Source: Oscillospiraceae bacterium (lineage in GTDB: Bacteria; Bacillota; Clostridia; Oscillospirales; Ruminococcaceae). From it: 12,109 bases of DNA. A model generated the notes under the pieces. It saw nothing but the letters and a program-made list of their open reading frames with translations, had not been told where the DNA came from and did no database searches. Below, piece after piece: positions 1 through 6,620 of the stretch (position 1 is the first letter of the stretch; each line of letters opens with the position of its first letter). Made by a program: the position numbers and the translations under genes. Where the stretch lies: assembly GCA_029240015.1 (NCBI GenBank), contig JARBTU010000025.1, forward strand, positions 1-12,109, written 5' to 3'.

Positions 1-50
1 ATTTCTTGAATATCTTTAACCGTCAAAATTTTATCATTTGCTTGTATCAT
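1..50 (-). CDS. Excisionase-like HTH protein, N-terminal fragment cut by window edge
   Basis: The minus strand has an ATG at 50 with a good GGAG site about 12 bases upstream, overlapping the end of the preceding gene by 17 bases. The visible residues (M-I-Q-A-N-D-K-I-L-T-V-K-D-I-Q-E) match the start of the small helix-turn-helix proteins annotated as excisionases next to integrases of Tn916-like elements, where an 'ILTVKDIQE' segment opens the HTH. Only 16 codons are visible, so the assignment rests on this motif and on the order sigma-like gene, small HTH gene, xis-like gene. The integrase would be expected just beyond the left edge of the window. Confidence 0.55.
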   Translation of the reverse strand, partial: MIQANDKILTVKDIQE

Positions 51-282
51 TGTACTCAAAACACTCCTTCTTGTCAACTCCCAGTAAGGAGTTATATTTA
101 TTAAAATTAAATGCACGTATACAAAGTAGAACAGTTTTAATCAGATTTTGCTGTAAGTCTTCATTAATAAAGCCATCAACGAAACTCTCTTTTATGATCA
201 GTGGTCTGTACATTTCTATAATTGTTCGGAGAGAGATACGATTGGCCTCTTTTGCTTGTAATAAACTTTCTTCAAATTCCAC
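34..282 (-). CDS. Small HTH protein of a Tn916-like mobile element (Orf8-like)
   Basis: An 82-residue protein starting at a GTG (282-280) with GGAGG eight bases upstream. That site lies inside the last codons of the preceding gene, so the two overlap by 11 bases and are probably translationally coupled. The composition fits the family: an N-terminal helix (EESLLQAKEAN), a 'IIEMYRPLIIKESF' stretch, then 'DLQQNLIKTVLLCIRAFNF'. This resembles the short helix-turn-helix proteins (Tn916 Orf8 and relatives) found between a sigma-like gene and xis-int. The likely role is control of excision and transfer genes. Assignment is by size, residue pattern and gene order, not by a catalytic motif. Confidence 0.75.
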   Translation of the reverse strand: MEFEESLLQAKEANRISLRTIIEMYRPLIIKESFVDGFINEDLQQNLIKTVLLCIRAFNFNKYNSLLGVDKKECFEYNDTSK

Positions 283-739
283 GGTATTTTTCCTCCATGT
301 TACATCTCAAGTATTTAATGCTTCTCCAATATGCTTTCTGAACAGCAGCCGATGACAATCTTAGCATATTTGCTATTTCTGCGTGTTTATATCCATCTAG
401 TACATGTAAAAACAATATTTTACGATCACGATCACTTAGTTTTAGAATAGCATAAGATAATTTTTTATTATCTAGCGTCTCTAGTTCAACAGAATGTTCA
501 AAGAACAGATCGTCTACGGAATTCGGAAAAGTATACGCATCTTCTGTCGAGAGATCGCTGAAATCTGAAATAGGAATCTCAACAAAATGTTGTGCTGTTG
601 TTTTTTTTACATATTTTATACGTTCTCGATGAAGAGAACGATGTACGTACGCAGTAAAGCAATTTTGGAGCGTATCATTTTTTGTAACTCCTTGGTTATA
701 AAGACATACACTCGAAAAATTATTAGCAATAACGCTCAT
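272..739 (-). CDS. Sigma-70 region 4-like regulator of an integrative element (Orf7-like)
   Basis: A 155-residue protein. The start ATG at 739 has AAAGGAG (754-748) at ideal spacing. The N-terminal third (FTAYVHRSLHRERIKYVKK) matches the conserved block of conjugative-transposon sigma-like proteins. Residues about 95-145 form a sigma-70 region 4: 'ILKLSDRDRKILFLHVLDG' followed by the HTH 'HAEIANMLRLSSAAVQKAY'. There is no region 2, so it is not a complete sigma factor. It is the first of three overlapping leftward genes (then small HTH, then xis-like), the regulatory arm seen in Tn916-type elements. No convincing promoter was found just upstream. A short leftward ORF (736-921) that touches its start with ATGA looks spurious. 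Confidence 0.85.
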   Translation of the reverse strand: MSVIANNFSSVCLYNQGVTKNDTLQNCFTAYVHRSLHRERIKYVKKTTAQHFVEIPISDFSDLSTEDAYTFPNSVDDLFFEHSVELETLDNKKLSYAILKLSDRDRKILFLHVLDGYKHAEIANMLRLSSAAVQKAYWRSIKYLRCNMEEKYRGI

Positions 740-825
740 TTCATCAACTCCTTTATTTTAATATGTGCCTTCCTCAACGCCTGCAGCGTACAGGTCCATA
801 GAAATTTCATCTCCCCGCATACTGA

Positions 826-1008
826 TGCCGGGCTGTCCCCATTACCTGCGACGGTTTTTTCACGCTCGGATTGTGGCTGGACAGAAGTACCATTATTGCC
901 CTGGAGGATTATGGCGGACACGGTAGCAAACCGCGTTTATTTGCTTATGATCCGATAACAGTCCGGATTTATAGCCGCTCGCCTCACAGGGGGGATGTGT
1001 TGAGTTAA
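826..1008 (+). pseudogene. Coding remnant of unknown family, 3' end only
   Basis: This frame is open for 60 codons and ends in TAA at 1006-1008, but it begins right after a TGA (823-825) and has no start codon or ribosome site. The translation reads like genuine protein: 'ITCDGFFTLGLWLDR' followed by 'STIIALEDYGGHGSKPRLF' and a tail 'RIYSRSPHRGDVLS'. Its GC content is higher than the flanking AT-rich DNA, which suggests a separate origin. It lies opposite to and immediately behind the mobile-element regulators, so it is probably a leftover cargo or element gene. I do not recognise the family. Confidence 0.4.
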
Positions 1009-1100
1009 GCATATGAAATTGTCAAAGTACAAATTGGATGCCTTCAAATTATAAATGCGTATGTTACTTAACTTTTCTTCCGCATTGATAAAAATATATT

Positions 1101-1140
1101 AAAAAAAGAGAGCTGTCTGAAAATGATCAGGCAGTTCTCT
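1101..1140 (-). terminator. Leftward Rho-independent terminator
   Basis: Arms 1107-1120 and 1127-1140 pair over 14 positions with two G-U wobbles and a six-base loop. Read on the minus strand, the stem is followed by seven T residues (1107-1101). The plus-strand side has no T run, so it should work only leftward. No leftward gene ends here, so it may terminate a deleted gene or insulate the mobile element from leftward transcription. Confidence 0.7.
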
Positions 1141-1420
1141 TCATGTGAAGTTGATAATTAAGTTAAAGTCCAAAATTTCCTTGCTCACGATAATAAAGAA
1201 TCTGGCAAAGTAGAAACACGACTCTTCATCCTAAAAAATAGTCCAACTAAAAGCAACATGAACTGTACCAATGCACGGCACCCCATACACCATTAAGTTT
1301 TAGGATGAGAAGTAAAACTATTACGCAAATTGGCAAAAAAATTAATACTTCACCATATACCATTTAGCAGCATATAGACTTTTTTTGATCGCATTAAAAT
1401 ACTCTCTTGTTATTCTTGGA

Positions 1421-1572
1421 GATAGTACGCTGATCGGTACAGGCGATTATAGCGACGACAGGCGGGGCGCAATGTTGTATGCGACGTTAACAATATGGTG
1501 GTAAAAGATTATCTGACATCAATCGGCTTGCTACTTTCATTACATGCCGATGATATTCCGAAAAGTACTTGA
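1421..1572 (+). pseudogene. Frameshifted coding remnant of unknown family
   Basis: Two adjoining plus frames give protein-like sequence that makes sense only when joined. One frame carries 'GDSTLIGTGDYSDDR' (from 1418). The other, open from 1453, carries 'AGRNVVCDVNNMVVKDYL' and 'LHADDIPKST', with TGA at 1570-1572. Neither has a start codon or ribosome site. It is probably the 3' end of a gene whose front was lost. The family is not recognised. It ends 30 bases before the oad promoter, so it once was, or replaced, the upstream neighbour of that operon. Confidence 0.35.
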
Positions 1573-1601
1573 ATAAAAGCTGTTGAAACGTAAATAACAT
1601 A

Positions 1602-1630
1602 TTGACATTCAGTCTTAGATAAGATAAACT
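1602..1630 (+). promoter_or_regulatory. Sigma-A-type promoter of the oad operon
   Basis: TTGACA at 1602-1607, a 17-base spacer and TAAACT at 1625-1630. The -35 box is perfect and the -10 box differs from consensus at two positions. Transcription should start near 1637, giving a leader of about 120 bases before oadA. Confidence 0.75.
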
Positions 1631-1636
1631 AATAAC

Positions 1637-1758
1637 AAAGTAAATAAATAACATTCCGGTTGGACAGGTAAAACTGTTTTCAAGATTTTAGCTTAATGGG
1701 TGGAGAGCTTCGTATGAAGTTCTCCACTTTTTTATATTTTAAAGGAGTTGTGATATTT
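1637..1758 (+). promoter_or_regulatory. Attenuated 5' leader of oadA, candidate riboswitch
   Basis: The leader lies between a strong promoter and oadA and ends in an intrinsic terminator at 1700-1733. A small upstream hairpin is visible: GGACAG (1661 onward) with CTGTTT and a GTAAAA loop, two of its pairs being G-U. No obvious leader peptide and no T-box, SAM, FMN or preQ1 consensus was recognised. I could not draw a convincing antiterminator by eye. The oad genes have no visible promoter after the terminator, so conditional readthrough is inferred. The ligand is unknown; Na+, citrate- or oxaloacetate-related signals, or a protein antiterminator, are all possible. Confidence 0.5.
1700..1733 (+). 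terminator. Intrinsic terminator (attenuator) upstream of oadA
   Basis: Arms 1700-1711 and 1716-1727 form a 12-base stem with one G-U pair and a four-base loop (GTAT), followed by six T residues at 1728-1733. It ends only 25 bases before the oadA start codon. An upstream in-frame ATG at 1696 would add 21 residues encoded by the hairpin and lacks a ribosome site, which supports the later start. Confidence 0.85.
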
Positions 1759-3150
1759 ATGAAGGTTAATTTTACTGAGACCGTGCTGCGCGATGCCAAT
1801 CAATCCCTTATTGCCACACGTATGCCTTTCTCTGATTTCGAGGGAATCCTTGAAACATTGGATCAGGCAGGCTATTACTCTTTGGAGTGCTGGGGAGGGG
1901 CTACCTTTGACTCCTGCCTCCGGTATTTGAATGAAGACCCTTGGGAAAGACTTCGGAAAATCAAAGCAAAGGTGAAAAACACAAAACTGCAAATGCTGCT
2001 CAGAGGTCAGAATATCCTTGGCTACAAGCATTATCCAGATGATGTTGTCAGGAAGTTTATTGCACATTCGGTACATAACGGTATGGATATTTTCCGTATT
2101 TTTGATGCACTGAACGATTTCCGTAATATTGAAGTTGCAGTGGATGAGACATTAAAACAAGGTGCCCATGCTCAAGGTTGTATCTGCTACACCACAAGTC
2201 CGATTCACAGCTTGGAGAAGTATGCCGAAATGGGCAAGCAGCTTGAAGAATTGGGCGTAAACTCCATATGCATTAAGGATATGGCGGGCATCATGGGACC
2301 ACAGGAGGCTTTCGATTTAATCAAAGCATTAAAGGAAAGTGTAAAAACTCCTGTTTTTCTTCATACGCATTCCACCACAGGGTTGGGGCCTGTCACCTAC
2401 GCAAAAGCGGTCGAGGCGGGGTGCGATGGGATCGACACCGCCATATCTTCCTTTTCAGGCGGTACCTCTCAGCCTGCTACGGAAAGTATGCAGCATGCTT
2501 TATTTCAACTAGGTTATGAAACTGGTCTTGATGTGAAGGTTCTCAAAAAGATCAATGATTTTTTTAAACCTCTTAAATCTCAATATATCGCCACAGGTCT
2601 GATGGATACTTATGTCTTAGGAACGGAAACGGATGCGCTGGTTTATCAGGTGCCGGGCGGTATGCTGTCTAATCTGATTGCACAGCTCAAAGCGCAAAAC
2701 GCAATTGATAAGCTGGATGAGGTGCTTGCTGAAACTCCGAAAGTCAGAAAAGATCTTGGGTATCCTCCGCTTGTAACGCCGATGAGCCAGATGGTGGGTG
2801 TTCAGGCCGCCGCCAATGTGCTGGCGGGTGAACGATATAAAAACATATCCAAAGAGGTAAAGTCGTATTTAAAAGGTGAATATGGTCAAGCGCCTGGAGT
2901 TGTTGATGAGGAACTTATCAGCAAAGTGCTTGGAGACGGAAAACCCATTTCCATCCGCTTTGCGGATACGCTTTACCCCGCGTTTGAAAAGAGCAAACAG
3001 GAAATCGGAAGCCTTGCGCGAAATGATGAGGATGTTCTTTCCTACATTGCATTTCCGCAAATTGCAGAAAAATTTTTTAAAGATAGAGAAGAAAAAGAGA
3101 GCAGAACCGTTTCCTACACCATTATAAAGAAACCGGAGGAAACACGATGA
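1759..3150 (+). CDS. oadA: Oxaloacetate decarboxylase alpha subunit (carboxyltransferase)
   Basis: A 463-residue cytoplasmic subunit that transfers the carboxyl group of oxaloacetate to biotin, giving pyruvate. The start at 1759 is chosen for AAAGGAG upstream and because family members begin 'FTETVLRDANQSL'. The TIM-barrel carboxyltransferase domain shows the expected features: Asp12 in LRDANQ, 'LLRGQNILGYKHYPDD', Lys173 in CIKDMAG (the carboxylated metal-site lysine of the family) and His202/His204 in LHTHSTTGLG as metal ligands. The PYC_OADA domain follows to about residue 450. It lacks the C-terminal biotinyl domain of the longer Klebsiella-type subunit; biotin is carried by a separate gene two positions downstream. 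Its TGA overlaps the next ATG (ATGA). The product could also be a pyruvate carboxylase B-like subunit, but the OadG and OadB neighbours settle the role. Confidence 0.95.
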   Translation: MKVNFTETVLRDANQSLIATRMPFSDFEGILETLDQAGYYSLECWGGATFDSCLRYLNEDPWERLRKIKAKVKNTKLQMLLRGQNILGYKHYPDDVVRKFIAHSVHNGMDIFRIFDALNDFRNIEVAVDETLKQGAHAQGCICYTTSPIHSLEKYAEMGKQLEELGVNSICIKDMAGIMGPQEAFDLIKALKESVKTPVFLHTHSTTGLGPVTYAKAVEAGCDGIDTAISSFSGGTSQPATESMQHALFQLGYETGLDVKVLKKINDFFKPLKSQYIATGLMDTYVLGTETDALVYQVPGGMLSNLIAQLKAQNAIDKLDEVLAETPKVRKDLGYPPLVTPMSQMVGVQAAANVLAGERYKNISKEVKSYLKGEYGQAPGVVDEELISKVLGDGKPISIRFADTLYPAFEKSKQEIGSLARNDEDVLSYIAFPQIAEKFFKDREEKESRTVSYTIIKKPEETR

Positions 3151-3491
3151 CAGTTTTTGAAAGTTTGACGGTCGCGCTTTTTTGTATAGCAATGGTTTTT
3201 GCTTTGCTCGCATGTGTTTTTGGATTGATTAAACTGTTATCCTTTATTATTCGAAGAATTACAAGGAAAAGCAGAATTCCGCAACCGGAACCAATGACAG
3301 CAGATGGTGTCACTGTATCTGAAGGTGATAAAGAAGATTTTTCTTCAGGAACACTCCGGCTTAAAAATGTTGATGAACCGACAGCAGCTATGATTATGGC
3401 CATCGTAAGCGATGAGTCAGGAATACCTCTGTCCGAATTATGCTTTAAGTCCATTAAGCTGATACAAAGTGAAAAACAGAATATAAATTGA
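3147..3491 (+). CDS. oadG: Oxaloacetate decarboxylase gamma subunit (OadG family)
   Basis: A 114-residue small membrane protein. One hydrophobic helix spans about residues 7-36 (VALFCIAMVFALLACVFGL), followed by a basic stretch (RRITRKSR) that should face the cytoplasm, then a soluble tail. This is the layout of sodium-pump decarboxylase gamma chains, which anchor the alpha subunit to the beta channel. The tail contains 'AAMIMAIVSDESGIPLSEL', a segment common in clostridial gamma chains. The start overlaps the oadA stop by four bases, giving tight coupling. Confidence 0.85.
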   Translation: MTVFESLTVALFCIAMVFALLACVFGLIKLLSFIIRRITRKSRIPQPEPMTADGVTVSEGDKEDFSSGTLRLKNVDEPTAAMIMAIVSDESGIPLSELCFKSIKLIQSEKQNIN

Positions 3492-3506
3492 ATGGGAGCG
3501 AATTGT

Positions 3507-3887
3507 ATGATATATATCGTCAGAATCAATGACAAGGAATATGAAGTGGAGGTTGAAAAAGGGCGCGCAAATATTGCCAAGACCACAATCGTTACCACAT
3601 CCGAATCAGCGCCGGGAACTGCGCCGGTTCAGCCTGCTGTTTCTCCAAAAGCCGCGCAGGAAAACGTTATTGATGGCACGGCTGTTAAAGCACCTATGCC
3701 GGGAACGGTAATAGATATAAAAGTCCTGCCCGGTAAGAGTGTAAATAAGGGTGAGGTTCTGCTAATCCTTGAAGCGATGAAAATGGAAAACGAAATCACT
3801 GCCCCAAACAGCGGTGTTGTCAAACAGGTGTTGGCCGGTAAGGGCACCACTGTAGCCACTGATGATATTCTTATCATCCTGCAATAA
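3507..3887 (+). CDS. Biotin carrier subunit of the decarboxylase (biotin/lipoyl domain)
   Basis: A 126-residue carrier. The start at 3507 has GGGAG (3494-3498) at good spacing; an ATG at 3492 lies on top of that site and is less likely. Residues 1-20 form a short strand region (IVRINDKEYEVEVE), followed by an Ala/Pro/Ser-rich flexible linker (about 33-50). A biotinyl domain runs from about residue 57: 'APMPGTVIDIKVLPGKSV' then EAMKMEN, in which Lys92 is the expected biotinylation site. It shuttles CO2 from the alpha subunit to the membrane beta subunit. Such free carriers (MmdC/GcdC/OadC type) are common where oadA lacks its own biotinyl domain. Confidence 0.9.
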   Translation: MIYIVRINDKEYEVEVEKGRANIAKTTIVTTSESAPGTAPVQPAVSPKAAQENVIDGTAVKAPMPGTVIDIKVLPGKSVNKGEVLLILEAMKMENEITAPNSGVVKQVLAGKGTTVATDDILIILQ

Positions 3888-3899
3888 AGGAGGAATATC

Positions 3900-5036
3900 A
3901 TGTTTATTGATTCATTAAAAACCATATGGGAAAGCTCCGGTTTTGCCGCGCTGACATGGCAGCATGCGGTGATGCTTATAGTCGCCTGTATCCTTGTCTA
4001 CCTTGCCATTGTGAAAAAGTTTGAGCCGCTGTTGCTGCTTCCGATTGCATTTGGTGTACTGCTGGCCAATCTGCCCTTAACCGATTTGATGGAAGCCCCT
4101 TTGACTTCTTCCGATTCCGGTGGACTTCTTTATTACTTATATTTGGGCGTGAAAAAGGGCATTTATCCCTCCTTGATTTTTCTCGGAATCGGTGCAATGA
4201 CTGATTTTGGTCCATTGATCGCAAGGCCCATCAGTTTGTTCATGGGCGCAGGTGCTCAACTCGGTATAGCCATTGCCTTTGTAATTGCAACTATTCTGGG
4301 ATTTACGCCGGAAGCTGCGGCTTCCATCGGTATTATTGGCGGCGCAGATGGGCCTACAGCGATTTTTCTGACATCAAAGCTTGCCCCGGATCTGCTTCCC
4401 GCCATTGCCATCGCCGCTTATTCCTATATGGCGTTAATTCCGCTTATACAGCCGCCGCTGATGCGGATGATAACGACCAAAAAGGAACGGGAAATTAAGA
4501 TGGAGCAACTCCGTGAGGTATCCAAGCTTGAAAAAATATGCTTCCCTATTGTTGTTACTATTTTCTGTGTCCTTCTTTTGCCGTCAGTCGCGCCCTTGAT
4601 CGGTATGCTGATGCTGGGGAACCTATTTAAAGAGTCGGGCGTTGTTGAGCGTTTATCCAGCACCGTTCAAAACGCTTTGATTAATATCGTAACCATTTTC
4701 TTAGGCGTAACGGTCGGCGCCACAGCAGTGGCGGAAAACTTTTTGCGTCCTGAAACACTCAAAATTATTGCTTTGGGCCTTGCGGCCTTTATGTTCAGTA
4801 CCATTGGCGGATTGCTGATTGGAAAACTGATGTGTTGGCTGTCAGGGGGCAAAATCAATCCTCTGATAGGTTCAGCCGGTGTGTCCGCAGTTCCAATGGC
4901 AGCAAGGGTTTCCCAAATCGAAGGGCAAAAAGCGAATCCCGCAAACTTTTTACTGATGCACGCAATGGGACCGAATGTTGCCGGTGTCATCGGTTCTGCC
5001 ATTGCCGCAGGAATTCTGCTGTCCCTTTTCGGTTAA
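3900..5036 (+). CDS. oadB: Na+-translocating decarboxylase beta subunit
   Basis: A 378-residue integral membrane protein with about nine or more hydrophobic segments. It releases CO2 from carboxybiotin and uses the energy to move Na+ outward. Family signatures are visible: 'FLGIGAMTDFGPLIARP' (about residues 94-110), 'GIIGGADGPTAIFLTSKL' (about 144-161, holding the conserved Asp of the Na+ pathway), 'LIPLIQPPLMR', and near the C-terminus 'AGVSAVPMAARV' and 'FLLMHAMGPNVAGVIGSA'. Length matches the OadB/MmdB/GcdB family. Among these, the carboxyltransferase-type alpha subunit points to oxaloacetate as substrate. AAAGGAGG lies just before the ATG, 12 bases after the carrier gene. It is the last gene of the operon. 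Confidence 0.95.
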   Translation: MFIDSLKTIWESSGFAALTWQHAVMLIVACILVYLAIVKKFEPLLLLPIAFGVLLANLPLTDLMEAPLTSSDSGGLLYYLYLGVKKGIYPSLIFLGIGAMTDFGPLIARPISLFMGAGAQLGIAIAFVIATILGFTPEAAASIGIIGGADGPTAIFLTSKLAPDLLPAIAIAAYSYMALIPLIQPPLMRMITTKKEREIKMEQLREVSKLEKICFPIVVTIFCVLLLPSVAPLIGMLMLGNLFKESGVVERLSSTVQNALINIVTIFLGVTVGATAVAENFLRPETLKIIALGLAAFMFSTIGGLLIGKLMCWLSGGKINPLIGSAGVSAVPMAARVSQIEGQKANPANFLLMHAMGPNVAGVIGSAIAAGILLSLFG

Positions 5037-5057
5037 GCCCGGTATTTGAGTGAATTC

Positions 5058-5089
5058 TGACAGGACAGTGGTCTTTAGCTGTCCTGTTA
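5058..5089 (+). terminator. Hairpin after oadB, probable terminator
   Basis: ACAGGACAG (5060-5068) and CTGTCCTGT (5079-5087) pair perfectly, extended by a G-U and a T-A pair, around a ten-base loop. The following TTATTAAATT is a weak T tract, so termination may be partial. It separates the oad operon from the tetR promoter. Confidence 0.5.
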
Positions 5090-5100
5090 TTAAATTGTCA

Positions 5101-5129
5101 TTGACAAAATTAAAAAGCAGTGATACTAT
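5101..5129 (+). promoter_or_regulatory. Promoter of the tetR-ABC exporter operon
   Basis: TTGACA at 5101-5106, a 17-base spacer and TACTAT at 5124-5129. The -10 box lies inside the left arm of the palindrome at 5123-5162, so a bound repressor would block RNA polymerase. Confidence 0.8.
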
Positions 5130-5162
5130 TTGACTATAAATATATTATTAGTCAAATAGTAT
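5123..5162. promoter_or_regulatory. Palindromic operator, probable TetR binding site
   Basis: ATACTATTTGACTA (5123-5136) and TAGTCAAATAGTAT (5149-5162) are perfect inverted repeats of 14 bases around a 12-base AT-rich centre. The element runs from the -10 box to the base before GGAGG of the tetR gene. Position and symmetry suggest autoregulation. The 40-base span is long for one TetR dimer and could hold two, as known for QacR. Confidence 0.8.
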
Positions 5163-5175
5163 TGGAGGCGCATTT

Positions 5176-5778
5176 ATGCCAAAAACATATTCCGAAAGTG
5201 AACGCAGCTATATCAAAAAGCGATTGATCAAGGAAGCCACGCTTTGCCTTGAGCGGTTTGGGATGCGGAAAACAACGGTGGATGAGCTGGTGAAAAGGAC
5301 AAAAATCCCGAAGGGTACCTTTTACCTTTTCTATGAATCCAAAGAACTGCTGTTTTTTGATGTGTTTTGCATTTTTCACGACGAGCTGCACCAAAAACTG
5401 CTAAAGGAAATTGCAGCAATCAAGGATGATATAACGCCGGATAAGCTCACCGCACTGATTTTAGGTCTTTATAAATTCGTGGACCGGTCTTTTTTGCTGA
5501 ACTTTATGACAAACGGCGAAATGGAATTCCTGATACAGCGGCTGCCGTCTGAAATTGTGGAAGCACACGCCGAAAAGGATGACTTCAGCATGGAGGTGCT
5601 GGTATCCTTGGTGCCGGGTATGAAAGCAGGAAATATCAAAGCGTTCAGTGCAGCACTGCGCGGAATTTTTTTAACAATGCTTCATAAACACGAAATCGGT
5701 GAAGACATATTTGACGATGCCCTGAAATTAATGATTCACGGCATTGTGCTTCAAATGTTTGAGGAGGAATCTGTATGA
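5176..5778 (+). CDS. TetR/AcrR family transcriptional regulator
   Basis: A 200-residue repressor. The N-terminal HTH spans about residues 14-60, with the typical pattern 'ATLCLERFGMRKTTVDELVKRTKIPKGTFYLFY' (shown in part: TTVDELVKRTKIPKGTFY) followed by 'ESKELLF'. The rest is helical and would form the ligand-binding and dimer domain; its ligand cannot be read from sequence. GGAGG precedes the ATG. The stop overlaps the start of the ABC ATPase gene (ATGA), so regulator and exporter share one transcript. The palindrome over its promoter suggests it represses its own operon and is released by a substrate of the exporter. Confidence 0.92.
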   Translation: MPKTYSESERSYIKKRLIKEATLCLERFGMRKTTVDELVKRTKIPKGTFYLFYESKELLFFDVFCIFHDELHQKLLKEIAAIKDDITPDKLTALILGLYKFVDRSFLLNFMTNGEMEFLIQRLPSEIVEAHAEKDDFSMEVLVSLVPGMKAGNIKAFSAALRGIFLTMLHKHEIGEDIFDDALKLMIHGIVLQMFEEESV

Positions 5779-6620
5779 TTCATGTTAATGAATTGAGTTT
5801 CAGCTATACAAAAAGGCCATTTATCGAAAGTATGAGCTTTGATGTGAAATCCGGTGAAATTTTCGGCTTTCTGGGGCCTTCCGGTGCCGGCAAAAGCACC
5901 CTGCAGAAAATCCTCACCGGTTTGATTATGGAATACAGGGGCAGCGTCACTGTAAACGGAGTAGAAATAAGACATCACAACAATAGCTTTTATGAACAGA
6001 TCGGTGTTGATTTTGAATTTCCAAGTTTATATGAAAAGCTGACAGCGAGAGAAAATCTCCGATTCTTTGGTTCGCTCTATCAAAAATGCGGGAGCATAGA
6101 TTCATTTCTTTCCCGTGTCGGACTGTTACCGGATGCCAATAAAAAAGTGTCTGACTTTTCAAAAGGTATGAAATCAAGGCTTAACTTTATCAAAGCTCTT
6201 TTACATGACCCTGCTCTGTTATTTCTTGATGAACCTACATCAGGACTTGACCCGTCAAACGCAAAGATTATGAAGGATATGATTCTGGCAGAAAAAGAAA
6301 AAGGTAAAACCATCATTCTCACTACCCACAACATGTTCGATGCGACTGAGCTTTGTGACCGTGTGGCATTCATTACCGACGGAAAACTCTGCGCGTTGGA
6401 TACGCCCCACAATCTGATCATGTCCAAGGGTGCGTCCAAAATCTGGTATACCTATTCCTGTGAGGGGAAGGAGAAGCAGACGGAAACCTTTCTGAATAAA
6501 ACAGGAGAGGATGCCGTGTTGCAAAATCTAATCCGGGATAATCAGCTTTTATCTATACACAGCAGTGAACCAACGCTGAACGATATTTTCGTGGAACTGA
6601 CAGGGAGGCGGCTGCAATGA
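5775..6620 (+). CDS. ABC transporter ATP-binding protein (drug-export type)
   Basis: A 281-residue nucleotide-binding subunit of an ABC-2-type exporter. Motifs in order: Walker A GPSGAGKST (34-42), signature FSKGM (128-132, a variant of LSGGQ), Walker B ALLFLDEP (147-154) with the catalytic Glu, and switch His185 in TTHNMFDA. At the Q-loop position the sequence is FEFPSLY, with Glu where Gln is usual. I believe this occurs in related exporter ATPases, so it is not taken as a defect. A C-terminal extension of about 70 residues follows the core. GAGGAGG precedes the ATG. It is coupled by ATGA overlaps to tetR before it and to a permease gene after it. The arrangement resembles annotated fluoroquinolone or multidrug exporters, but the substrate is unproven. 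Confidence 0.93.
   Translation: MIHVNELSFSYTKRPFIESMSFDVKSGEIFGFLGPSGAGKSTLQKILTGLIMEYRGSVTVNGVEIRHHNNSFYEQIGVDFEFPSLYEKLTARENLRFFGSLYQKCGSIDSFLSRVGLLPDANKKVSDFSKGMKSRLNFIKALLHDPALLFLDEPTSGLDPSNAKIMKDMILAEKEKGKTIILTTHNMFDATELCDRVAFITDGKLCALDTPHNLIMSKGASKIWYTYSCEGKEKQTETFLNKTGEDAVLQNLIRDNQLLSIHSSEPTLNDIFVELTGRRLQ

Larger units (their letters stand above)
1009..1601. other. Gene-poor junction region with debris
   Basis: About 600 bases without an intact gene between the mobile-element genes and the oad promoter. It holds a leftward intrinsic terminator (1101-1140) and an imperfect inverted repeat whose 11-base cores are at 1226-1236 and 1298-1308. It also holds a rightward coding remnant ending at 1572. 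No tRNA, attachment site or intact transposase was seen. The mix of orphan signals fits a scar left by insertion and deletion next to the integrative element. Confidence 0.5.

Noticed and set aside
758..820. Leftward 20-codon frame (MRGDEIS...EEGTY)
   Set aside because: It looks somewhat protein-like but has no ribosome site and is too short to support.
736..921. Leftward 61-codon frame touching the sigma-like gene with ATGA
   Set aside because: It starts at a GTG without a ribosome site, runs antisense through the better protein-like fragment at 826-1008, and has no recognisable motif.
1696..1758. N-terminal extension of oadA by 21 residues
   Set aside because: The extension is encoded by the terminator hairpin, has no ribosome site, and the family starts at the residue encoded at 1759.
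3492..3506. Earlier ATG for the biotin carrier
   Set aside because: The ATG overlaps the ribosome site that serves the ATG at 3507.
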